NCBI GenBank assembly: GCA_002794775.1
Contig: NBAY01000053.1
Span: 186,001 to 250,000 of the forward strand
Origin: Porodaedalea pini
Taxonomy: Eukaryota > Basidiomycota > Agaricomycetes > Hymenochaetales > Hymenochaetaceae
Length of the DNA stretch: 64,000 nucleotides
Direction of reading: 5' to 3'
Shown here piece by piece: positions 35,078-45,026 of the stretch (its first letter is position 1; every line of letters begins with the position of its first letter). The notes beneath the pieces are model-generated. The model was not told where the DNA came from, made no database searches, and saw only the letters and a program-made list of their open reading frames with translations. Both the position numbers and the translations under genes were made by a program.

Positions 35078-35307
35078 CGGTGTTGATTACCTGTGCATAC
35101 TGACTCCATACCAGTCAAGTACAGACCCAACAGGAGTTCCCGACCTTAGTTCTCAATATCAACACATACCGGCACATACCGAAGTGTACCAACACGTACC
35201 GGTACGTCGAGTGATCTCATTGCAGTCAACCTCTAACCTCCCAGAGCAACACGATCATGTCCCCAAAAGGACCGCTGATCCCAGACACCCCTAAGTCAGG
35301 ATCTACA

Positions 35308-35826
35308 CCGGTGGGGGTCTCGTATTCAGAAAAGTCATTGACGCCGTTTGCATCTAAGTAATGTACAGGCGGTTGACTATATTTTAGCGAATACGGAATC
35401 GAAACCCCTTGAATTTCTTGGTCAGTCGCCCCGATGGCTATGCCTGACCACTCGCAAAATCCTGTGAATCAACGACCTCTTTGTCATCACCATCCTCCTC
35501 CATGTAATCCTCCACTGTCAATCTCTGAGTGTCTATGACTTCCTCAAATGCCAATTCCTTCATTGTGCCCAGTTCATCGGTGAGGAGGCGATGTTCGCCT
35601 GGCGCCATCATCTGCAGCATGCGCTGCATGATCGTCTTCCCCTGTGGGCACTTGTCCTTAAAGTGACCCAGCTGGCCACAGATCCAGCATGCCCATCGTC
35701 ATTGTGCCTTGTTCATCGAGACGTCCATCAGCTGGCCAGCGCCCCCGAAGGTGACACTGGTCGCGTTGCGCTTATTGACATGGGGAGCCGCAATCAGGTG
35801 GTGAGTCAGCAGTGCCTGCTGTTGTT
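35308..35826 (-). pseudogene. Element A gag 3' end and gag-pol junction
   Basis: Minus strand. 35,629-35,438 reads MQRMLQMMAPGE and EFEEVIDT-type tail ending DSQDFASGQA. Upstream is the CCHC knuckle (CWICGQLGHFKDKC, about 35,690-35,650). The junction heptamer is GGATTTT. 35,437-35,308 is the start of the pol frame up to the E insertion. The piece ends at 35,826 where F is inserted in the Pro/Gln-rich gag linker. Confidence 0.85.
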
Positions 35827-35844
35827 CATCAGGAAAGTGGAAGT

Positions 35845-36300
35845 ATCTTTACAGCTCTTTACACTGCTATACACTGCTATATAGTGACCATAGTTCTGTA
35901 AAGCTCCATAGTACTCTATGATTACCCCCCCACTATGCAGCTCTGTAAAGCAACATATAGTTCAGAGCTCTGTATAGCTCCCCATAGTGCATATTTTCAT
36001 ATCTATATAGTAATGTATAGTAGAGTATAGCTTCATATTCCATAGCAGTATAGTGTTCAGTAGTGTTCTATAGCTGGGAATAGCTTCATAGTCCATAGTA
36101 GTATAGTGTCCAGTAGCATTCTATAGCTGGTAATAGCTGGTAAAAGGCTGTAGCTCTGTAGTAATAAAGCAGCACATAGTTGCTTAAAGCTGCACTAGCA
36201 GCAGGTAGTAACACCTGCTAGGGTAGCTTACACATTTGTTTAGATAGCGGGCAGATTGCAAAATTTATATATTATCATATGCAAAATACATTGGATATCT
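35845..36300. repeat. Element F left subterminal AT-rich repeats
   Basis: Many degenerate copies of short CTATAG, CATAGT and GTATAG words, about 10-30 bp apart. There is no coding potential. The mirror region at 39,780-40,165 has the same word usage in a more regular ~60 bp pattern (ACTATGAGAGGCTATGAG). Confidence 0.7.
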
Positions 36301-36329
36301 ACTACCCTAGTGGTATAGCACTTCCAACT

Positions 36330-37470
36330 GCCTACTCATCTCCCTGACTTGTCCATGACCTCTGCCACATGAATAATTTGCCACCGTTCGGACCCATACC
36401 CTGCAGATCGTCCAGGTCTTCGACCACATGTTGAACATCTCTGGCCATGAGAAGTTTTGGCGAAGGCAATGCAACATTGCAGCTTGGATGCCACGACCAG
36501 TCGTCAGAATGAAGCCTTCCACAGTCGTTGTGTACAGACCACTGGCAAACTTCTCCTTCTTGGACTTGACGCTGGGGATGACGGATACGGTGAGCAGCTC
36601 CTTGTACACGTGATGATATAAGTCAAGAATTTCCCGTACTTCAGTATCAGCCTCTTTCTTCATGAGATGAGCAGTGTGACCTTCCTGCCATAGGAAATTG
36701 CACATACAGAGGAACAGCTGGGGGCTCTTGAACTCCCAGTGCACAATGCTGTTCCACTGGTTGAGGTTCAGCTCTTGATCCATTTGGCATAGTAGGGATA
36801 CATGGCCGTTTCCGAGGTCAGACGGATTGCTATGGGCTCCGCAAGCTCGGAGCTCCCTCTCAGGACGTAGATGTCAACATCGAGTCGGAAATCGAAAAAT
36901 TCGAACACGTATGCCCTGGTCACCCATGACACTTCCAGAGAAAAGTCCTCAATGTCGTCCCTTTCACACTCGAGGACCTTTTGAAATACAAACACCAGGA
37001 AGTAAGCATTCTGTACACCCAAATATTTGATTCTTGCATTGAACCATTCTGTGGCGAGTAAGAACCTGAGATGCACAGTCTTGTCTTTTTAAATACCTTG
37101 GACTGCTCCCCAGATGCTGTATGACCATGGCTTAAGAATGTAGCATCTACTAACACTATAAGTTGTACATGTTGGCCTTGATCAGCAGCTATAATACTTG
37201 TCAGCACAAAGCGAGGGATTACAGAACAATCAACACACATTCGTATACCAAACCGTACAGTCGACTCCTTCTTCACGCCAATAGCAATCTTCACCGCACT
37301 GCCAATTCTCGCTTTTTGTTGACTTTTCCTGGGCGGTGATTGCAGATGTGGGTGCCGCAGGAGCTGCCACATCGGTCTTGAGTTCCACAAAATCTACTTC
37401 ATGAAGCTTGGTCTTCCCAGTTTTGAGAATGCGCAAGTGTGAAGCAATGTCGGCATGACATCGTCCCATT
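36330..37470 (-). pseudogene. Prolyl-tRNA synthetase fragment, copy 2
   Basis: Second, shorter ProRS copy (ProRS charges tRNA-Pro, EC 6.1.1.15). In coding order: Ala/Pro-rich linker then AVKIAIGVKKE, the [16 protein letters not shown] and [18 protein letters not shown] segment (37,060-36,900), an unspliced intron, [11 protein letters not shown] and [14 protein letters not shown] (36,860-36,780), NLNQWNSIVHWEFKSPQLFL, LWQEGHTAHL, EKFASGLYTTTVEGF and RGIQAAMLHCLRQNF (to about 36,440). It stops after the catalytic core and lacks the anticodon-binding domain. Introns are retained, so it derives from genomic DNA. Confidence 0.85.
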
Positions 37471-37574
37471 GGTCACGACGTGCAGGCGAGACATGTACAA
37501 TGCCTTCGTGTGCTCGAACATCTGCTGTTGGATAGTCTTGAGATGTGCAGACAAACTGAGGAATAAGGAATAAT

Positions 37575-38990
37575 TGTATTTTCACACCTTCTGTTCCCAG
37601 TCGATGAACTTGTAGCCAGGAGTGTAGCCGTCCCATACATCTGCCTCCGTGTGGATACCGGCTTTCCTGAGCGTCTTTGCGAGCTCCTCACAGCGGTCAT
37701 ATAGCTCCTACTCATTAGTGCGCATGGCAATACTGCAGGGGACGACAATTGCTTGGACGCGAGTGACACGTGATGGAGAACAAGACCCTGGTTGTCGCTG
37801 CGAATCATGACTATGAATCCGTTTGTGTGCATGCTAAGGCCCCATGAGTTCTACCACTCAAATAATTTGCCACTGTTCAGACCCATACCCTGCGGATCAT
37901 CCAGGTCTTCGACCACATGTTGAACATCTCTGGCCGCGAGAAGCTTGGCCAAGGCAATGCGACGTTGCAGCTTGGATGCCACGGCTGGTCGTCAGAGTGA
38001 AGCCTTCCACAGTCGTCGTGTGAAGACCACCGGCAAACTTCTCCCTCTCGGACTTGACGCCTGGGATGACGGGTACAGTGAGCAGCTCCTCGCACACACG
38101 ACAATATAAGTCAAGAATTTCCCGTACTTCAGTATCAGCCTCTTTCTTTGTGAGATGAGCAGTGTGACCTTCCTGCCATAGGAATTCGCATGTACAGAGG
38201 AACGGCTGGGGGCTCTTGAACTCCCAGCGCACAACACTGATCCACTGGTTGAGCTTGAGGGGTAGATTGCGATAGTTCTTGATCCATTTGGCATGGTAGG
38301 GATACATGGCTGTTTTTGTAATCAGATGGATTGCTATGGGCTCTGCAAGCTCGGAGCTCCCTCTGAAGATGCATGTCAACATCGAGCGGAAATCAAAAAA
38401 GTTCGAACACGTACGCCCTGGTCACCCACACCACTGCTGGAGAAAAGTCTTCAATGTGGTCCTTGTCATGCTCGATCACCTTTTGAGAGATGAATGTGGG
38501 GAAGTAAGCATTCTCTACACCCATCTCCCTGACTCTTGCGCTGAACCATTCTGTGTCAAGTAAGAACCTGATATACAGATGCTTGTTTTTTTAAATACCT
38601 GGGATTGCTTCCCAGATGCTGTATGACCAGGGCTTAAGAATATAGCATCCACTAACACTGTAGTAGTCTAGCATATCGACCTTGATCAGCGCCTATAATA
38701 CTTGTCAGCACAAAGTGAGGGATTATAGAACAATCTGCACACCTTCGTAGTCCAACCTGGAAAGTCGATCTCTTTCTTCGTGCCAATAGCAATCTTCACC
38801 GCGCTGTTGATCCTCGCTTTTCATTGCCTTTTCTGGGGCGGCAATTGCAGACATAGGTGCAGCAGGCGCCGCAGCATTGGTCTTGAGTTCCACAAGATCT
38901 AAAGCTTGGTCTCCCAGTTTCGAGAGCACGCAAGTATGAAGCAATGTTGATTCCAGAGAGGAAGACAGTAGAATGGGAGGCGACCGTGAC
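37575..38990 (-). pseudogene. Prolyl-tRNA synthetase fragment, copy 1
   Basis: The longer ProRS copy. In coding order: linker (AAPAAPMSAIAAPEKA), VKIAIGTKKEIDFPGW (about 38,790-38,745), DMLDYYSVSGCYILKPWSYS (about 38,680-38,610), EWFSARVREMGVENAYFPTF and KDHIEDFSPAV (38,560-38,430), an intron, [61 protein letters not shown] (38,330-38,170), EKFAGGLHTTTVEGF, CLGQ (to about 37,940), then GLVLHHVSLASKQ and LYDRCEELAKTLRKAGI-like anticodon-binding sequence, ending GYKFIDWEQK near 37,587. Several joints need introns, and stops are present. The identity of ProRS is clear from these motifs. Confidence 0.87.
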
Positions 38991-39052
38991 GGTGGTGAAG
39001 TTTAGAAGTTGAAGTTGGCAATGGCATGCATCAAAACCAACATACATGTGAC

Positions 39053-39116
39053 TGATTTCCCACACCTTCTGCTCGCACATGCGCGCGCATGTGCGAGCAG
39101 AGGTGTGGGAATTTGG
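39053..39116. repeat. Near-perfect palindrome, ~30 bp arms
   Basis: Arms meet at about 39,084/39,085. The central part reads GCACATGCGC/GCGCATGTGC, flanked by CACACCTTCTGCTC and GAGCAGAGGTGTG with one base missing in the right arm. It would form a long hairpin in single-stranded form. It lies just beyond the 5' end of ProRS copy 1 inside element F. Confidence 0.85.
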
Positions 39117-40165
39117 ACTTAGGTGAATTTCACACATCTCAATTTCATAGTACCTACCTACACCTGCTCAGTGGCTCCTTCATCCTGAACCACACCTACC
39201 TCCTTAACAACCAATGTGTCAAGATTAGATGTCAGACCAACAAGGAGAGCATCTCTGGAAAGCACAATGTTTACTTTGACTTGAAGGATAACTATAACTA
39301 TATTCCTCTTTCTCTTCCATTGTTTCACTGTTTATCATTTGTCCTGGACCCATCACCCATCTATTTCAACTCCTTGAAATTCTTAGCTTCTCTATACTCA
39401 ATCTCCACATGTTCACTTATGCTAGTTGTACAGTTTTTCATTCCACATGTCTTTTTCTGTTTAGCTTGTTTTGATATCTTCTTTCTTACCTTCTGAACTT
39501 TCATTTGTGTTTACTGAGCCCATGAATTGTGATGAATATATAGTATTTATTCATACTCTCTGCTGCATTTTTAATTATTTGATTTTCAAATGAGTGATAT
39601 AATGCAGGCTTGGGAGCAGCCAAAAATGATCTCCTAACTGTAACTATTCTATGCAGATGTTTCTCTGATTAATAGATACAGATTATACATGCAAGGCATG
39701 ATTCAGTTGTGATCTCAGGTTGGTTTTGATACATGTTAAGATTCATTACTTAGTGTCCTTATAGACACTTACTATAAAATACTATTGCAGTTATATATGC
39801 CTATTGATACTATATAACTATATGCTATATAGCTTTATGTAACTATGAGAGGCTATGAGCTATATAAAACTATATGTACTATATAGTGCTCTATTACTAT
39901 GTGCTATGCAACTTTACATGACTATGAGAGGCTATGAGCTATGAGCTATATAGTTTTATGTGACTATCAGAGCCTATCAGCTATATGAAACTATATGTAA
40001 TATATAGTAATCTATCACTGCAACTTTACATGACTATGAAAGGCTATGAGCTATATAAAACTATATGCACTATACAATACTCTATCACTATGTACTATGC
40101 AACTTTACATAACTATGGCATGCTATATACTACTATATGACTATATACTACTATAGCCAACTATG
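39117..40165. other. Element F right part: AT-rich DNA and subterminal repeats
   Basis: 39,117-39,780 is AT-rich with no supported gene (a 135-codon frame at 39,089-39,496 lacks any motif). 39,780-40,165 contains about six tandem degenerate repeats with ACTATGAGAGGCTATGAGC and TATATAAAACTATATG. Confidence 0.6.
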
Positions 40166-40189
40166 GGTTTTTGCTGTTTTCCTGATGTT

Positions 40190-41499
40190 GTGGGCGTGGT
40201 GGGGGAGGAAATGCACAACCTTGTTGGATGGCCCAGATCTGTTGTTCACCCTGGTCGATCTCAATGGCCTTCTTTTTCCAGTCATTGTACGTCGTTGGGA
40301 CCAGCATCGACCTCAACACTCTGTGGACCACCTTGATGTTCATCGCACGCTTCAGGCGGTCACAAATGGTGGCGTTGTCTGTCAATCCTGCCATCATGAT
40401 GATCATGTCAAGCTTTTGGAAGAACTTGTCAGCAGAGAGGTCCTTCTGGACTTGGGTTTGGAAGAGTGCCAAGGCTTTCTCTTTCTGATTTGGATCATTG
40501 AACAAGGCATCCAGCCATTCCTGGAACCTGGTCCAGCTGTCTGTGAAACTCACAATGCCATTTGTCGTGAATTCCTCGATGTAGTTCTGCACCCACATTG
40601 ATGCATTGCCACCCTTGAGGTATGAGAGGGTGAGGTAGATCTTGCTCGACAATGAGGGGTACTTCGTGGGGTTTGCTGAGACAAAGAGAGTGACTTCACG
40701 TCTGAAGTTGAGGTAATTGTTGCCACCAGCGAATTCACGTGGTCAGGCAACATCAATATTGGGGTTCAGGGCAGCAGGGGCATGTGCCACTTGGTGAGTG
40801 AAGGCACCCGCTATGATGGCTGCAATTTGTTCTGGCTGTTGCTGGCTGAAACCTCCCATCAACATTGCTGGTTTGGGTGTAGGTGTTGAGAGTTTGGGGG
40901 GGGGGGGGGGGGGTTGGTGGCGACAAGTCTCTGGTTCTACATGCTCTGTCATCTGTTGAGTACCATGCCTTCCTGATGTCACTCCACCAGATATTGTGGG
41001 TGACACCTTGATTGTCAGTTGCAACGTACAAGGCTCGTTCGGGGTCAAATCATGACAAAGAAGGGAGAGCCCGCTGTTGTTCCTCTGTGATATCTATCTT
41101 GGCTAAGATGGTGGGGGAACAGGGAGTGGTTGATCGTTCAATCTGGGGTTACACTAATGTTGAATGGGTTCATCAGCGAAGTTGATGACAAGGCAGTAGG
41201 AGCCAAGTGAGATTACAAATGATATTGTTGTTGAAACCTGTACTCATCTGGTTGCCCACGTCCATGTCAGGTGTGTGCTCCACCAAAGGCTAATGCAGAG
41301 CACCAGGGTTGGAAGATGTCGGTTTGAAGGTTTATGTAATACACAAACATCCAAAAACGTCTGGGCAGGGTTGAGGGTTGTCATTTAGGGGTTTTTACAC
41401 ATCAAGTCCATCGAGGAGAATGCTCCTCTAGACTGAGTGGAGGCGAGTTGACAGTGATGACGTACATTGAAGATGAGCCTAGGTGGGGTTCTGCTTTTA
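40190..41499 (-). pseudogene. Element A gag 5' part and leader
   Basis: Minus strand. Gag reads MLMGGFSQQQPEQI (about 40,865), PNIDVA then TGA (CGA in siblings) before PREF, LSYLKGGNASMWVQNY, FQEWLDALFNDPNQKEK, RAMNIKVVHRVLRSM and QGEQQIWAIQQGCAF (to 40,190). An 18-base G run at 40,896-40,913 (poly-C on the coding strand, proline codons) sits in the N-terminal linker. The leader is 41,050-41,487, with the primer-binding 11-mer at 41,488-41,498 next to the LTR. Confidence 0.87.
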
Positions 41500-41941
41500 T
41501 GTTAGGCGGGAGTCTGGGAGATGACTCGGACTAGGCAGGCCTCAGCTGACTGTTGTCTGGGATGTGTTATACTCGAGCGGGGACTCGGGACACATTGTAC
41601 TCAGGCTAGGTTGTCACAGAGGTAAGAGGATTAATACAATATATTCTACTATAGGAGGGGGATGCGGTCTCACCTAGGTCATTGTGGAGGTAAGAGGAAA
41701 AGCAGAACAGGTGTTCTGACGCGATTCCTCTTCCTTATATACAGCGATCACCTTGTGAGAACCGGTTGCCCAATTGTCTAAGATTACATAAAGGGAGTGG
41801 AATGGAACAAATGAAGGTCATGTGAAAGGGGTGTGGGAAATGATTGAAAAGATGATTAAATGTAATGGAAAGGGGCGATTAAAAATTAAAGAAATGGTAA
41901 AAAAGGAAAATGAAAGAAAATGAATAGTTTGAGTTCTAACA
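41500..41941 (-). repeat. Element A 5' LTR
   Basis: 442 bp, TGTTAG...CTAACA. The 11-mer pair is conserved: AAAAGCAGAAC at 41,698-41,708 within the LTR (plus-strand view) and GTTCTGCTTTT at 41,488-41,498 just outside it. Confidence 0.93.
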
Positions 41942-42249
41942 TGTATACCCAAGCTCAAATATTGTTTCCATGTTTCTTTAGTAGAAACTGAGTACAGTTG
42001 AGTTTGTGATGTCATTTTATAGCTTGTAATCATCATACAGTACATGTAGGTTTTTATCTCTTGAGCTGCAGATTTCCAAATTTGGTATATATGTAAGCAA
42101 GTATAGATACTAACTATACCCACAGGCAATATTAATATTAATGCCTCCCTCATGTTCATGCACAAGCCACCATGGTGAGTGTACTACATACTAAATTTTT
42201 GAATGTCTTAGCTTTAAATATAGACTGGAGCTGACAATCTATTAGCTAA

Positions 42250-42809
42250 TGGTGTCATTGTTCTCCATGAAGATACTGCAAAGAAGGCCAGACTCAGAAT
42301 TGGACCACATGAAGTTGCTGTAGGCAATTGTGATGCAATCATTGGTGAGACAATTCCTCTAGTATATCAATATGATTCAGCTTATTCCAGATGTGTAGAG
42401 TGCTAGTCTTTGGGGCTTGTTGCAAAGAAATTGGTACAGAGCCAGACCACATCCACTCAGCAGCAACAATCCAATTCAGACTCAGAAAGGAAAGTTGTAA
42501 AATGGAAAGGCAGAAAGAAGCCATGTGAACAATCAAATAAGAAATCAACTACTGGAAGATACAGGAACAGCAAGATGAGGAAACTTGAGGCACTCATGCA
42601 TATGCCTATTGAGATATTATTCTATAAAGTGTGCTTCTGAGATATGAATTGTGCAACACATGCTGATTATAAGCCTCTAATGACTTTTAGATCACTGCAT
42701 GGCTGACACCACATGACTTACTCATTATGGTGCAAACATCCAAGGCTCTTCATAAGCTTTTGACCTCTAAAGGTTTGAGGGAAATATGGTGCACCTCATG
42801 TTATCACAA
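42250..42809 (+). pseudogene. F-box protein gene, 5' part, disrupted
   Basis: F-box proteins are substrate adaptors of SCF ubiquitin ligases. A leader-like region with PLVYQYDSAYSRCVEC (about 42,355-42,403) is followed by a TAG where CAG would be expected. The frame then continues SLGLVAKKLVQ, a Lys/Arg-rich linker and MPIEILFYK. A GTGTGC donor at 42,629 and TTTTAG acceptor at 42,689-42,690 (62-nt intron, phase 0) lead into ITAWLTPHDLLIMVQTSKAL and HKLLTSKGLREIW, completing the F-box. The coding sequence is lost near 42,800-42,815 where repeat KG1 begins. The matching downstream part is at 55,897-56,430. 41,947-42,250 holds nothing I can assign. Confidence 0.72.
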
Positions 42810-44377
42810 TGCAGACTTGTTTGTGGACTGAATGGTCAACTCAAGGGCAAATCTATATTCTTCCCAAGGGAGACTGTGGTGACTTGATAGTTGAGGGAAG
42901 ACATCCAAATAGAAACAGAGTGATCGAACATTTGAGATGGTGGCTCTACTGGTCCAGAGACTTTGCCAAAGTGCTTGAATCTGTCAGAATCAAGTCACAA
43001 TGCAGACTCTATGACTAGAGTGATGGAAATCTAAAGCTGAGGTAGATGTGGAGCTATATCAGGCTTCCCCAAGTGATTCAAACATGCAGTTGGTACTTGT
43101 CGAGCACTCGAGCATGCTCAAAAATGTGCTTGGAACCCTCCACATGTATTCCAACATGCTTGAGTGGCTTCTTAGTAGGTAGTGAACATGTGATGCAGTA
43201 GAGATAGGTAGGTGTGATACCCCTGTCAGGCATGTCAGATGCTCAAAGCCTTGCAATACTGATTTCAAGCATATGTGGTGAATTGAATGCACTGTTTGAG
43301 CAGTCAAGGAGGCTTGGTAGGACTGTGTAGAGATGATCTGAAGGTGCAAATGACTTATTAGATCCAAAGTATGTGCTGTGGAGTGAACTGGGGCTGTATT
43401 CCCCCTGTAGAACGAGTACAAAGGTGTGTACTATTTATACTCTAGGCAAAACAAGCTCAGTACCAAAGTCGAGCATACACACAGAGGTAGAGGAGTGTGT
43501 GCAGTGCATGTCTGAGTCAGAATAGTCATGTGTTAGGGATAGAATGACTCAAGAACATGATAAATCATGAACTTGAAGGGGAATAATGGTTCGACATCAA
43601 CAAAAAGACCAATGAAAACTAAGAAACTTATCATGCATGCTTCAAGCAGCTCCATTTGAATGTCCCCAAGCATCCCCAAGGGTGTGATAGTGATGCATGC
43701 ACATCATAGGAATGATAGATGATGATAAATAATGCTCAAACCACATGGAGAACGTGGGGAATTGTTAGAGTATGACCATGTACTCCACATGCACTTAGTC
43801 ATCATACCTACAAACAATGTAGATGGAGACAGAGCAATGTAGGGATCGACAGTTGGCAGACACAGGGTGAAGAGGGGAGGAGTTGAACACGTGAGCATCA
43901 TAGACAATGATGTCAAGAGTAAGCAGTGTAGATTAAATGAATATTGAGGTGGGGGACAATGCAGGTGAGGTGCTACCTATATATTCAATGGCCATGTGAT
44001 CTGACTACTATAAAGGGGATGACGTTCCTGGGAAATGAAATGTGATGGAATGTCATGAAATGTTATTACTAACAAGTGGATGATGTCACCTGCGATCACA
44101 TGCAAGGGTCACATGATCAATAAGTCAGGTGACATCAACAAGGGAACAAGTGACGAAAAGAAAGGTAAAAGAAGGAGGGGAAAAGGGACATCGGCAAGGA
44201 TGGAGACAATAAAATAAAAGGGAGCAGAGTGTACACACTTGGGATCCTAACAGGAATGATGGAATCTGGTTGTTCAAGCATGATACATTGAGTGTTGACA
44301 GCTGAAGGCCTGTTCGAGTGACCCATGCTCAAATCCAATGCCTTCTCTGACCCCAATCACATGATCCAGTATTGCGA
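42810..44377. repeat. Repeat unit KG1 (LTR-like), interrupted by solo LTR H
   Basis: About 1.07 kb without H. It starts TGCAGACT and contains, on the minus strand, a TATAAATAG box near 43,430. A second copy (KG2) follows directly from 44,378, sharing long blocks such as TTCTTCCCAAGGGAGACTG and GAGGAGTGTGTGCAGTG. The promoter-like layout suggests LTRs of an unidentified family lying side by side without an internal region. Confidence 0.6.
43763..44252 (+). mobile_element. Solo LTR H
   Basis: 490 bp with TGTTAG...CTAACA ends and a perfect 5-bp target duplication GGAAT (43,758-43,762 and 44,253-44,257). It interrupts KG1 at a point where KG2 (near 48,628) is continuous. A CTATAAAGG TATA-like box is near 44,010. 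No coding sequence. Confidence 0.9.
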
Positions 44378-44640
44378 TGCAGACTCTTTTGTAGACCGAA
44401 TGGTTGACTCAAGGGTGAATCTATGTTCTTCCCAAGGGAGACTGTGGTGACTTGATAGTTGAGGAAGGACAACCAAATAGAAACGCAGTGATTGAACATT
44501 CAAAACGGTAGCTCCATTGGTCCAGAGGCTTTGCCAAAGGGCTCGAACCTGTTAGAATCGAACCCCCAACACAGACTCTGTGACTTGAATGATTGAAACC
44601 AGCTGAAGTCCCGGCAAAGCTGGGACTTCGCTTCAAACAC

Positions 44641-44890
44641 AGTGCTTAGATCCATCCCGGCTTCGCCAGGACTTGTTTTTTAAATGCAATGCTTAGATCC
44701 AGCCTGGCTTTGCCAGGACTTGTTTTTTTAAACACAATGCTTAGATCCATCCTAGCTTTGCCAGGACTTGTTTTTTTAAACACAATGCTTAGATCTATCC
44801 TGGCTTTGCCAGGACTTGTTTTTTTAAATGCAATGCTAAGATCCATCCTGGCTTCACCAGGACTTGGGTTTAAACACAGTGCTCATATCT
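44641..44890. repeat. 48-bp minisatellite, about five copies
   Basis: Tandem repeat with core ATCCTGGCTTTGCCAGGACTTG and a run of T, period 48 bp. The inverted partner at about 57,715-58,065 has about seven copies. The period is 16 codons, so every frame shows a spurious repetitive peptide. Not a gene. Confidence 0.88.
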
Positions 44891-44921
44891 ATTCTGGCTT
44901 TATCTAAGTTCTACAGACAAT

Positions 44922-45026
44922 ATACAGGTGGGTGTAAGTGATGGCTGAGTCATGTGCAAGCTTTATGCAGTAACTCCCAGCCAAACTGGTGCACATGACT
45001 TAGCCTTCACTTATACCCACCTGTAT
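44922..45026. repeat. Foldback (MITE-like) unit inside P
   Basis: About 37-bp imperfect inverted arms starting ATACAGGTGGGT, separated by about 30 bp. It is also present in the inverted P copy near 57,568-57,672. It could be a tiny nested TA-type MITE or a structural part of P. Confidence 0.65.

Larger units (their letters stand above)
28242..35307. mobile_element. Element E: solo-LTR-like unit split by D
   Basis: After removing D (28,951-35,077 plus one 5-bp duplication) E is about 930 bp, begins TGTAGAGC and ends GATCTACA, with complementary TGTAGA/TCTACA tips. It interrupts element A's protease region. Flanks are CTGG (28,238-28,241) and CCGG (35,308-35,311), a 4-bp target duplication with one CpG transition. 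A TATA-like TATAAATA near 28,738 suggests LTR promoter sequence on the plus strand. There is no coding sequence. It differs from the gypsy LTRs here, so it belongs to another LTR family, not identified. Confidence 0.75.
35827..40187. mobile_element. Element F: 4.4 kb inverted-repeat element carrying prolyl-tRNA synthetase fragments
   Basis: Begins CATCAGGAAA (35,827) and ends TTTCCTGATG (40,187), perfect 10-bp inverted ends. Comparison with the uninterrupted gag of element I (53,670-53,690) shows that F's insertion duplicated TT only (35,825-35,826 and 40,188-40,189). Both subterminal regions (35,845-36,300 and 39,780-40,165) are made of short AT-rich repeats built on CTATAG/TATAG. The interior (36,330-39,140) holds two tandem minus-strand ProRS gene fragments. 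No transposase is seen, so it is non-autonomous; the superfamily is undecided. Confidence 0.82.
11809..41941 (-). mobile_element. Element A: old Ty3/gypsy chromovirus copy hosting the main nest
   Basis: Minus-strand LTR retrotransposon. The 3' LTR is at the left (11,809-12,247) and the 5' LTR at the right (41,500-41,941). Flanks are TGCAT (11,804-11,808) and TGTAT (41,942-41,946), a target duplication with one C/T change. Its body is cut into four pieces by B (14,516-27,036), E with D inside (28,242-35,307) and F (35,827-40,187). Removing these restores matching gypsy sequence at each joint, for example at the EKCEFD...KYLGHI region of RT. Pol and gag carry many stops and at least one frame change, so it is the most degraded gypsy copy here. 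Confidence 0.92.

Noticed and set aside
39089..39496. 135-codon plus frame
   Set aside because: Starts in the palindrome and has no recognisable features in AT-rich DNA.
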